This document shows, in pieces, positions 23,915 to 35,500 of a DNA stretch of 64,000 nucleotides. Position numbers and translations under genes: made by a program. The notes below the pieces were generated by a model that saw only the letters and a program-made list of their open reading frames with translations, ran no database searches and had not been told where the DNA came from. Numbering within the stretch: position 1 is the stretch's first letter; every line of letters starts with the position of its first letter. This DNA is from Cardinalis cardinalis (taxonomy: Eukaryota > Chordata > Aves > Passeriformes > Cardinalidae), in NCBI GenBank assembly GCA_014549065.1, contig JACDOX010000141.1, forward strand, positions 1,402,884 through 1,466,883, in the 5' to 3' direction.

Positions 23915-24880
23915 GTGAGTGCCTCTTTGCCGCACTTCTGCCCAGCCCGGCGCGGAGGGTGCCTCCGCTCCGTAGTCACCTGTCACTGCAGGAGCTGCTC
24001 ATTTATCAAACTTTGCCTCCTGTCGGTTCCCGCACCCCCTGTCTTGCCTTTTGCGGGAGGGCGAGCGCTCGGGGTTAATTGGTTTTGCGCAGAGGGGAAA
24101 GGGGGGTCCCACTCTGCAGAGCACGGCTGAGCCTTGTCGGGAGAGGCGGTTTGTCCGAGCCGCTCGCCCCTGCTGCCGCTCGGGGCCGCAGCCCGGGGCC
24201 CCTCTCCCCGCGCGAGGAGGCGGCGCGGGTGCCCGGCGGAGCGAAGTTGGTTTCTGCCCTGCAGGGAGCCCGCGGGGCCCGTGCAACAGGCACCGTCCTG
24301 CGGAGGGAGGGCGGAGGGCGCCTCTCCCGCCGGCGTGAGGCTCCTGGCAGCCGCGGGCAGACGTGTGCCCTTTTAGGTAATCCCGATTGGTTTCCAGCAC
24401 TTCCAGGGGTTTGCCTTGCGGGAAGCCTGTGCTATGAGGCTGCTTGTGAGAGCCTGGCAGCAGCCTNCGGAGGCACGCCTCCTCTTAGGAAGGAGAGAAA
24501 GTTGCCGCAGCTCCAGAGGGACGGGTACGGTGCTTCCACCCGGCTGCGCGCAAGATGNGCGCCGGGGCGCCGGGCGGCTTTGCCCGCCCCGCGGTGGCGG
24601 CGCCGCGGGGAANGCAGCGAGCGAGGGAGCCGGGTGGGCGCTGCGGGGCGCGGGCGCCCGGCAGGTGGAGCCGTGAGGAGCGGCGGCGGCGATGGTTTAT
24701 CTCGGCTGAGGCAGTGAGGCGAGCGGAGCCNGTAGGCGCGGTGAGAAGCGGCCCGNTAGCCCCGGCCCCGCTGCGCAGAGGCCGGACCGGGTCCTTCAGG
24801 TGGATGCGGGGAGCGCCGGCGGTGCGCGCCTTCCTGCGGGCGCTGCAGGTGGACGCGGTGCCCTGNGGTGATAGCGTTAC

Positions 24881-27800
24881 CTCTGGTCACACGCGTATTT
24901 TTTCTGCCATTGATCGTCGTTCTGTTTGTCACCGTGTATTGGAAAATTATCACATTCGAGGGATATTCTATCTTAATTGCCAGAGAATGTATAAAAGTTT
25001 AATTGCTAAAATTATTCAGTAGTGGCTAACAATTAAAAGATTATCCCAGTACTCTGCAGTTAGCAAGGAACAGACTGTACTAATTGGATAGTTAATGACA
25101 TTTAAATGGGCAGGTTTTCTTAAAATAGGAAGCTCAACTCTTCTAAGGAGCTGAATAGAGTGTTAGAATGTTAAATAATTATATTACAGTGATGGTAACA
25201 CTTCTGCAAGAGCTTAAGGTGTTAGCTCGGCCAGCAGCACTGGGACAGTCTTTGCCCGATTTTAGAGCATTGGTTAAGAGAAGGCTGAATTTTCATCACT
25301 CTTCCTTTAATAGTCAAATATAGCTAAATGGTGTAGAAATATGTGTGAAACAAACCAAAGGGGTGGCAATATTTTAGATATTGTCTAGTGAAATCTTCTT
25401 CCATCTTCAACTGACATCATTTGACTGAATTGATAATTGAACTTGAATTTTATGCTACTAACCACTTAATACTTGAATTCTATGTCTCTTTGTGCGACTT
25501 AACACTGATCAGAAAAAATTGCTGTTTAGTATTGTGGAGACTGGATAAGGGATAGTGTAACAACACTTTTCTTGTGATCCTTTTATAACTAAACAGCTAA
25601 GTTGTTTTGGGGTTTTTTTTTAATAATAATAATATTCCAGGTTAAACACTTTACTTCAGTAATAAAGTGATAAGTAAATCAACTTAGTGCAGCTAAACTG
25701 TATTTTCAGAACTCTTGGTTCTTCACGTTTCTTGTGTTTCTTGCACAACTTGAATGTTCTATGAGAAACTCATAAATGACTGCATAAACTTGTTGCATTT
25801 TTTGTAAAAGTTTTCTTAATGTAATAAANTTGGCAAAACAAGAAGCAACACAATGTAATTTTACATTTGCTTTTTTTTTTCCAGAGACAAAGTGTTTTCC
25901 ATTATCTTAATCAAAGACATATACTTAAGGAAAGTGCCAGAAATTGAATTTAATAAGAGATTAACTTCACAAATTAAATAGGATATTCTATATTAAGAGG
26001 TACTGTAGAGAACAGCACATAATTAAAATTTTAAAGTATGTCTGGACTTTTATATACCTATGCTTTATTCAGTCAATCATGGGTTTTTGTTACCAGTATG
26101 GATTTGTGCCTCCTTTGAGGTATAAAAATACATAAANAAGCTCCTGAAATGCTGGCCTAAATACTGAAAGGGCTTGGAGTGTGTGTCTCCCAAGTCAGTG
26201 AAAATGGTGAGCTTCACAGAAGTTACATTCATAATTGTGAAACTAATTTATTTTCTTCTTGTCTTGGGTGCTATAGCTGTCACTTAGAAATCTTTTTGTG
26301 TTGTATCCCAGCCTTGCTCTTTTCACTATTATAGATACATTTCTCAAAGACTTCCTTTNTTCTTGCCCACCAATGTATTCAAACATTTCTTATGAGTATT
26401 GCTGCTGACTTCTGAACCTGAATTCCAGTCTGTGCTGTCCAAATGNATGTTTCTGAAAAATCAGAACAATAGAACTTCTGGATTTTTCCTCAGTTCCTGT
26501 AANAATGTTAGTTTAAATGAAGATGGTGTTTAATGTTAAAATTGGATTTCCTCCAGAACAAAAGTATGACTTTGCATGCAGCTGATAAATAGATAGCTGA
26601 ATGTGTTATCAGAGATTTACAAAACATTCATGTCTTGACATCTGGATTTGTTATGTGTCTTTAATAAAACAAAGTATGTGAAAAAATGCTGTAGAGGGGT
26701 TTTTTTNAGGAGGAAAACCCCACAACTCTGAGACAAAAGAGATATTAAAAAGTATTCTCCATGACATTCTGGGTAGTACAGTGTTGGGTGGAGGGAGATT
26801 ATTTGTTTTTTTTCTGCAGATTGTATTAAAATGAGATCAGCATATGTTTTACAAGAAAATTAACTCTGCTTTTAAAATCNTTCTAATGAAACATAGACAT
26901 GTTTCTTCTGTATAACATGAAGATACTTTCCCCTGATCTTTCCCAGTTTTTTCTTCGAATCTATGCANGAAGGTTCCCTAGCGTTATTAAGCAAATTCTT
27001 TTGTATTGCTTCCAATTTGTAGCGCTTGAAATCTTTCTTTCACCCTACCATTTGTTATACTAATGTTAAACTTACTGTNCTTGCTACAATGAAAGTTCCT
27101 TTCTGCTCTTCTGACACTACCTAAAAAACGCATACCAGAGTTTTATACACAGTTTCTAGAAATGTTGTATTTACTAAACTGAAAATTCCAGATGGATAAA
27201 CCTGAAAATTTTAATCCTGGAAAATTCCGTTTTAACATTGGGGGAAAGGGAAAGAAGTCCATAAATCCTGTCTAATTACCNTACATTGCTTGTTAAATGA
27301 GGAGTGTCAGCTTCTGGGTATGCTTCTGTCATACCAGTAAAATACCCTATGGTTGACTTGAAAGCTACAGCTGCAACTCATACCAGGTAAATCACATATT
27401 TAAGAAACAAGCAAAATGTTTTTATCAAATNCTAGTCTTCAAAACAGAGGAAGCTGTTCTTCATTTAACACACACATGCACTGTTACATACCTGAAAATG
27501 CTTATGTATGCTTTCTGTGTGGAAAACGGTGTTATTTAATTATCTTAGCAAGAGACATTATCTGCTTTACAAATTTCTTTAGAGATTTCTTTTATCTAGC
27601 ACCTTCTACCCCAAGTAACTTGGGCTCCATCTATTAAAAAAAAAAAGATTTTGCAAAGATTGTTTTAAAACACAGGAAGTGTTTTTTATTGTAGCATGTA
27701 GAAAGATCAGCATGGAATATTTGCAAATACTTTTCCTCTAGAAACTCAAATAGAGTCAAAGATAATTTAGTTTTGTTGATTCAGATTTTAACTGTGAAGT

Positions 27801-30800
27801 ATTGCATAAATGAAACTCTACTTGAGAGCTCTGGTGAAATCTGGAACTCTTGAGAATGTCTCTTCTAATAGCTGCTAAATGTTCCAGTGTTAATTAGGCA
27901 GTAATGTAAATTGAATCAAATGTTACAACAGCGTAATGTTCTCCTGTTGATTAGAAGTTCTATGCCTAAGCAAACATACTTTCAGTAAACAAGAATATTT
28001 TAACTTTGCCTGTTCACTGGGAAGCATTTCTGCCAAGTCCTAAATAGTGCCCCATAAGATGCCTAGAGAAATCTGGTCATAATATTTCTATTTTAGCAAT
28101 CTAATGAGGGCAGCCTCTCTTTCTCTTCATGGAATGAATGCAAGGACAGTTTAAGGAAATCTGTGGAGTCACACACATGGTGGCTCTCTGCTACAGTCCC
28201 AGCCTATATCAATACCTAAGACCAGCTGAGGCTTTTACTTCCTCCAAGGGTAAAAGAAAGCAAGAGCAGTGAGCTGTGTTCCAGAGTATGGCATTGTGAC
28301 TGACAGATCTGCAGAGGGCAGATGGGCAGCCATCTCACTGTGTGTGGTCTGGACCTCTATGGAATACCTGGAGTAGGAGCATTTTGAACNCAGGGGGAAG
28401 TGGTCAAGTTGCTCTTCCCTCCAGATAGACACCTACNCCCTGACAGTTCTGTGAGTGAAGGAGTCGTCCTATCTTTAAAGCGGTGTTAAAAATTAAATTC
28501 ATTTCGTCTCTGAAGAAATATATGGTGGCACATCAGTCTGGCTGAGTTACCCTGTTCTCCTTAGGACAAGGAAACACAGATGTAGCCTTTGATGTTCAAA
28601 AGAACTTCAGCTGTTTCCAAGGGCAGGGAGCAGGGCGCAGTCAGGAGAAGACAGCTAGCCAGAAAGAATTGAGGGTGTATTTGTCCACTTTTGGAGCAAG
28701 TTGGGTGAGGAAGAAAGTATGAAGTATATGGTAATTGACAGTGGATATTCCCCATGGGTCACAGCAGCAGTGAAGCTTGTTGAAGTTTAGACTGAAACAC
28801 CACCAACTCAGCTCTGAANGACATTATTCCACTTTATGGTGGACTGACCATTGTCTATATGATTTCAGATGAAATAATTTGAACTGCTAGCAAAATTATC
28901 AGAAATTNCACTGATTTATGAGTGAGAAAACCCATTCAAAACTTTTTCCTGCAGATGCTACATGCATGTTTAGTTTGATGATGAGGCCTGCTTNTATTTT
29001 TAGGATTACAACTTGATATAACAGGAGATATGAAGCATAATCTTAGTGGAAGCAAAGTCTGTTCCATGCTTTTCTTTTTGGAACAAATACTGTTTTCATT
29101 TTGGTGGATGTCTGCAGTAAGTCCCACCTCAGTAACCGTATAAAATACTGTTTCAGTTACATGCCAACCGCTGTAAATCATTGGGGTATAGCTTGTTCTT
29201 GAACAGCAGAGATTACTAACCCTAATTTTAGACTGAAATAAAGGTCTGTATTCNAGGAACATACAAGTCCTACCACCATAATTTTTAAGTATTTCTAACT
29301 ATTTCCTGCAGTGAAGGGGATAAAATAGATGGACGAGAATTGAAATGGACTGGCTGATGGTCTAAGGGGAAATCAAGCTTTGAAGTTAAGAGGCAGTAGC
29401 CAGTAGAGATTCATACTATTTTTTTAATTTCAGCGAATCTGCTCATTTAGGGTGCAGGCACAGGATAGTCTGTGAATTAGGTACCATGGGTAAGAAGGTA
29501 CTGTCCATTCTCTTAAAAGATACTGCTAATTTAATTAGATTTTTAGCTACCTTTNAGACTAAACTGCATTCCACTAAACTATTCAATTTCAGAAGGAAGT
29601 AAAATATGTTCATTTGCAGCTGCAAAACTAATTAATTTTACTTCACTTTGCAAGAGATTTACTGTGGCTTATGTGGCCCTGGGAAAAAGAATGTAGATTG
29701 TTGTAAAGTGTTCAAGAACGAAGATTTTACTTTNTATTTTTCTTAAAGACTGACTAGTTAGGGTTGACTTCAGAAATAGCTAGGATTAGCTGCACTGAGG
29801 CTAGAATAAGGGTCAGGTGTTACCACCCTTCCTTAGACTCACTACTGAATACTTGTAACAGTATTTTCTCAGATATGCTTTCTGATTTGTCATGCAAAAA
29901 AGTGGGGAAGAAACTAGAGAAAGAGGATGAGAAGAGATTACATGAGACTGATTGTCAAACAAGCACCAGCTGTTAAAACAATCAAGGGAGAAGACAAGTA
30001 GTTATTCTTTAGTAGGAAGTGAAGGAGTGAGGATTGGATTTAACCCGAAGAAAAGGAGGAGTGCTAAGAAGAGAGCAGAGAATGCTTTAAAATACTACCT
30101 TGGCCNGTCTTGGGGCAAAGAGGTTAGTCACCAAGGGACAGGAGTGGGTGGAAAGTTTGGATTTCTCTTTAGAAATTATTTTCATTAAAAAATCCTACAT
30201 ACATTTGGTATGAAGATTGTCTCTTGAAGGCCTTGTTATAACCTCCTGGAGGACATGCAATGAATGTCCTAAATAATATGAGGCTTCTTTAAGTTTAACC
30301 TAGGTGGGGGAGAGCTACTCTTTAGATGGACAGTTTACTTTAAGCTGCTGTGTGGGTTTTGTGTTCTTGGAGAACAGCTCTTAGTAATTTCTACAATTTT
30401 CTGCCCTTGTTTCTTTTTTAAAGTCTTTCATTCTACTGTCTTTTTCTCTATCTGTTTTCTTTACCCTGGGACTGAAGAACATGAGCATCAGAAGATAAAA
30501 CTGACCTAAACTGAAAACTCCCTGAACCAGTAGAATTGACTGGTGCTGTGATCACACTCAATTTCACACTTCTGCTAGTGTCATGTAGAGTAATATTGTG
30601 AATGATTCTGTCAATTTTTGGTTCAGCTACTAGTTGTCATAATAGTAGAGTTACAGAGAGAGTATCTATCTTTAGGCAGTGAATGAGAAATTTATTAGTG
30701 AAGGGAAACTGGTATTTTTCCAAAGCTTTTTTTCCTCATTATAAAATTTTCAAATNGAATATTTTCTTTTCCTGACTGAATATCTGCATCTCATTTTCAA

Positions 30801-32065
30801 AAAATGTACATGGCATTTGAAACCTTGATTCTATNCGTATTTTTCTTGATAGAAAATTTAAGTTCTTCGAATTATTTGGCTGTTTATTTCTGTTCTCTAA
30901 CAGCCTTTTCAGTTGAATTAGAGGACTATGTACACAACCAACTGATCTAAAATTAGTAATTCTGAGGGTCAAAAAAACAAAAAAAAATATCCAAAAAAAC
31001 CCTGAAACATTTTCAACCACAATGAATTACCTCAATGCTTCCAGTTAGTTTTGCTGGTGCAAAGTGGAGATGGAGGGGTGGAGATGGAATCTGCTTTAGC
31101 CACCATTGTCATTAGAAGAAAAATTTGTGGAACTTCTGCCTCATGCTTGGTATCATTTATATTCTGTAATCAGAAGGTTTTGAGACAGCAGATAAAAAAA
31201 AAAGATGAAACGGTCTTCTTCCAAAAAACCTAGAGACCTAGCCTGAGAGCAGGACAGGACTCTTGTTCCATATGGCATGTGCATTTAATGAGTACAGATT
31301 CTGCTATATCCCTGTGTTGGATGTAAGATTCTCCTGTCTTGTCAAAATGTATGCATTTATATAAGTAGCAGTCTAAAAAAGCATGTAACAATATTTTTTG
31401 CTGTTTGGAACCTTAGAAAATGTAGTTAACATTTAAGCTTTCTCACTTTTATCTTGGGTTTGGATTTTGGTTTTTTTTTCACTCACCCATGCACCATTCT
31501 ACCACCTGGTTTGCATGTGGAATTTTATGGCTTTCAGATCACGTACTGAGGATTATATTTGCTATTTATGTATAAATAACTTGGTATAGAGTAAGCAGTG
31601 TGTGGCTAGCTATTGTAATTTTTTGCTGCAGAAATTTTCTATTTTTGCTTTTCTTTACCAGAATGACTTTTCTCCAGCCAGCCAACAGGTCTTCCCTCTT
31701 GGTCTTCTGTTTTGGTTGCGCCTGTTTCTCAGGTGTGATTGTATTCCTGCTATTGTTGTAGCTATCTACATTTATAACTTGTAATTGAATTCACTGTGGT
31801 CAACCTTGAGTGCTGTATCCTGATCTTTGTAAGTTGAATGGCTGTCTTTTTTTCTGAGCCTTTGTCTGACTGTGTCATTGCCCTTTGCCTCCCCATAGAA
31901 ATACTCCTAAGTTGGTATTTTGGGAGCCAAATATGAGTCGCAGGCAATCTTTTTTGTGAATAACCTGTAAATCTGGAAAAGGATTTATTGTGAAAGCTAT
32001 GTGGCAGCTCTTCTTTCTTAAATTTCTCATAGCAGGAATAAATCATGAGGAAAAGATGAGGAAAC
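24881..32065. other. AT-rich non-coding stretch, probable intron
   Basis: No exon or dated repeat is recognised. A poly-pyrimidine acceptor (TTTTTTTTTTCCAG) at about 25,868-25,883 is followed by a short open stretch, but no clean coding exon. Isolated N bases are frequent. GA- and T-rich short runs are scattered through it. Confidence 0.55.
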
Positions 32066-32171
32066 TAGATGGTGTTTTTCAGATTAAAACACTGTCTATT
32101 GACCAAAATTATGTTTCTTAGATGATGTTTTTCAGATTAAAATACTGTCTATTGACTAAAATTGTGTAGAA
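32066..32171 (+). repeat. 53-bp tandem duplication
   Basis: Two copies starting TAGATG(G/A)TGTTTTTCAG, at 32,066 and 32,119, with a few substitutions. The second copy is interrupted at 32,164 by the solo LTR. Sequence after the LTR (GTTTCTT) resumes the pattern seen in the first copy. Confidence 0.85.
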
Positions 32172-32540
32172 TCGGTTGGAGAAATGCGGCACGGCCAACA
32201 TGGGTGATCAGCAAATCTCATTTATTGCTTGAAAGTTACATACNTTTATATTGAAGTTAATGAAGTTCNTACATATTGCAAAGCTGAGCTCAGGATTGGC
32301 CAGGTACTTATCAGTTAACTACGCCTANTTCTACATTCTTGTGGTTATTCTTTTGATACTAACTGCATATTTTNGGCAAAAGATTCTCTCCCCTATCCTC
32401 ATGTTGCAGCAAGGGCATCATGTCCTTACCTGTCATTGGANGCTCACTACTGACTCCTAGACCTGTGTCCTTCATGCTTTACCAGTGGCACGTGACCCCT
32501 CTCAGCTAGCTAAGTATTCAAAAAGCTCTCCACAAAATTG
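32159..32540 (-). mobile_element. Solo LTR with 6-bp target-site duplication
   Basis: The LTR body is 32,165-32,534, about 370 bp, oriented on the - strand with TG...CA ends (TGTGGAGAGC to CGATTCTACA). AAATTG occurs directly on each side, at 32,159-32,164 and 32,535-32,540. A CAATAAATGAG-type polyadenylation signal lies near 32,220 on the - strand. No internal viral genes adjoin it. A 6-bp duplication fits class II (ERVK-like) integration. The insertion split the second copy of a 53-bp tandem duplication, and the first copy shows what the empty site looked like. Several ambiguous bases lie inside. Confidence 0.85.
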
Positions 32541-35500
32541 TTTCTTCATTTCTTCATGATCTGTTTAAGAGGATGGGATACTCAGCAGTTACACTTTCTC
32601 AGAATAACNCCTATAGGCCTATTCCTCTCTATTTTTTTTTTTCCTGAAAGCGAGTTTGAAGCCAGTAAAGATTGTTAGCCACATGAAACACTTGTCAACT
32701 TACCTAGGGAAGATGCACACTGGGTGCATAAGTATAAGACTCTATTTCATCACTGTCGTGGTAATTCATCTCAATCTTTCTTTTGGGAGGCCACTTCTAG
32801 GTTTAATGCCAATTTGCATTTCAGTGAATACCTTGTTTCTGTTTCTTCACTGCAGTGAAGAGATNCTTGTTTATTATATGACAGCGTTTTTGAAATGCCT
32901 ATCATGTTTGTAAAATATCTACAGTGACAAAGCATACACAGTAAAATGTAAGCTACGGAAAATAATATTGCATACTGAACATCCAGTAGTTTCAAAGGAG
33001 AAACAAACGAAGTTGACAAAAACAACAANAANANAAAAAAACCTTCCTGAAGTTATTCTGCATTTTCCTAATGTTCCTTCTGTACTCTGAGATGGTGAAT
33101 AAATGTCTTTACATGTTTAAAGCTTGCCAAGTGTGGATGCTGAGGAGACTCACAATAGAATTTTAAATGTCAGTAGGAATGTTTTTTTGTTGGAAAACCC
33201 TCAATAACCACAGTAGAAACACTGCTAAATGGGGGGAAATATGTGTCATAAGCAAGGTGTTTCTGGAATTAGACATTCAAGCCACTATCATGAACTTTTA
33301 CAGAACAAAACAAAAGCTTTCATCTTTGTGCCATCCTCTGTGAAGAGGTAATACCAAACCTGACTAAATTCTGCATTTACTGTCTTCTATGGGGTTGTAC
33401 TATGTAATGTGCAGAATTAATGTATTGTATTATACCTCCAATTCCTCAAAATCAATAATCAGTCTTTTACATTATAATCATTTTTTTGCAGGGAAGTACA
33501 AGGATAGTGCAACACTGCAAAGTAAAAATTGCATGTACTATTGTGTGATTTTTCTTCTGCAGGAACTCTCTGGTCCTCAGAACTAGCAAAAGCTGTCAAA
33601 TATACTGCATATTGTAGATATTACAGTGGTAGGTTCTCTTTAATATTTTACTATTGCCACTGCTGTTAAAGTGGATAAACACAAGAAGGTTTTAGTGAGA
33701 AATTAATTTTAATTGATTACATATTTTTTTATTTACAGGATTTGAGGACTGACTATGTATGACATGTATTTTGGCTACGACTGCTCTTGAAAAACTGTTG
33801 AAAATCTAATTTTCTTCATGTTTTANATAGTTTTCAAATAACTTATTCTTTTCAGTTTCTTTCTCAGGAGTTTTCCTCATTAAGCCATCTGTAGTTAAAA
33901 GAAATACCACTTTTACTCTGGGTATGTAATCCTTCACATAAAAAAGCCTCTTTAAAAAGAAAAAAAGTTGTTTATATGCACATATTTTCTTAGCACATTG
34001 AGCCTGAAATCCACTATGAAAATNCTGAATGCAAAACTACACCAGACTGGAAGCTAAAGTTTTAGTTTTCTGCTGGACCAGTAATTTTTTTTCATTATTT
34101 TATTCTTGTGAAAGTTTTTGTTCAGTTTTTTTTCCACACAATCCCTGAAGTTATTAGAATATTAATAAATAAAAGACATAAAGTTGTTCTTTAAGTGGAT
34201 TTTTTTTATAAGTGGATTTAAATTTTCAAACCTTTGTTAATGTTTCAAGGTAACAAGTTTTAGATTCAATTATCAGACTCTCTTATTGTCCTATCTATCC
34301 TCCATACTTTAATTTCTTGTAATATAGTTGGTAAAAAATTCAAATAATTTATAATGAATTTAAATGGGTGAGGAGTATAATTTTTAATTGTTTAAAAGTG
34401 TTTATTTTTTATTTAAAGTTATTAAAGTTTAGTGAATTTCTCATTACTTCAGTGAATTTTGCATCTTCATTAACATGAAGTCTTCGTGGTTAAAGTGCAT
34501 GTGTAGCTGGTGAGAAAAACACTGCCAGTGGATTTCAGATTCAAGTAATTTTATTTCTAGCACATTCCTTTGGGGGGCAAGGGGAGAGTGGAGGGAATTA
34601 ACTTTTGGACAGAATGTGAAAATCTGTGCAAAGAATTTTATCCTTACTTAACTTTCATTCTATTTTTTGATGATTTGATATAGAGTAGGCCAGTGGAAGC
34701 CTCATTCTCTTTTACTGTGCATTAAAAGAGCAAAATGTAACCTTTGTCACTAGCTCTGGAGAGCTCTCATACAAAGTAATTTTCTGCTAAATTGAAAGCT
34801 TCTCATAGTCAATAATCACTTTATGTAATAGACATACATCTTACCTTGTAGCTAAATTATCATATAAAGGTACTTTATTGTAAGGAATTTTCTTAGGTTG
34901 GCCAGTTACTTGGTTGAAATCCAGCAATGTGGCGAATCAATTTCTTGATATATATGTAGACAGGTGATGACTGGCTCTATAGTCCTCTCAGGCTGTCATT
35001 GATATTTTCTCTATGGATTAATGGTAAACTTGTTACTACACAGGGTTGGGAAGCCAATTGAATCTGCTTTACAATCTAAATAGCTTTTTCTCTTGTTTAT
35101 CAGGTACCCTTTATTGCTTTATTATAATGTCATTTTTAATGCTGATTTACAAGATATTTTGCTTCCTGACTGTCCTTACTCTCCTCCTTCAATAGTGTGC
35201 TGAAGCCAGTGTCCAAAAGACATTAAAGATGCTCTTTAATAAATGTATATTTGTCGCTGACTGCTTTTGTTGTGTACGGTTAGGATTTTTCTGAATATAC
35301 CAAGTATGGTCAGGCATGCGTTTTAATTCAGGGAAATTGAGCAGTCCAATCTAGTCTGCCAGGTTAGAGCACTTGGGCTCTCTGTGCTTCATGGAGAAAT
35401 TGTTTTTTGAGGTCTGGTCAGAAGACTTGCTGCTCCTTGAGTGGCTGCAGCAAGGTGGTGAAGAGAAAATGTCAAGTGTACAGTGTTTAGTCTGTGTCAC

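Larger units (their letters stand above)
22910..24880. promoter_or_regulatory. CpG island, probable bidirectional promoter
   Basis: The sequence changes sharply from AT-rich DNA to dense CG dinucleotides for about 2 kb and changes back near 24,880. It contains CCAAT at 23,606-23,610 (+), its complement ATTGG near 24,076 and 24,384, several GGGCGG boxes, and abundant CGG/CCG runs. Vertebrate CpG islands of this size usually mark promoters of broadly expressed or developmental genes. Strong splice donors lead out on both strands (GTGAGT at 23,915 on +; GTAAGT at 22,912 on -), which supports divergent transcription. The many long reading frames across it are GC-rich shadows with arginine-, proline- and alanine-rich translations in all phases and are not taken as proteins. 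Confidence 0.9.

Noticed and set aside
23212..23979. 255-codon open frame on the - strand across the CpG island
   Set aside because: All six frames are long here because stop codons are rare in GC-rich DNA. The translation is arginine-, proline- and alanine-rich without domains, and it crosses the inferred + strand exon and donor.
24554..24663. ATG at 24,554 followed by an open frame to CAG/GTGGAG as a coding first exon
   Set aside because: The donor is weak, the frame contains two N bases, and alanine- and glycine-rich frames are expected by chance in this island.
24079..24717. 212-codon open frame on the + strand in the CpG island
   Set aside because: Same GC-driven effect. It lies just after a strong splice donor, so it is probably intronic, and it contains ambiguous bases.
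25868..25998. Possible exon after the TTTTTTTTTTCCAG acceptor
   Set aside because: The open frame stops after 20 codons and the only donor nearby (GAG/GTACTG) lies after the stop. No conservation evidence is available.
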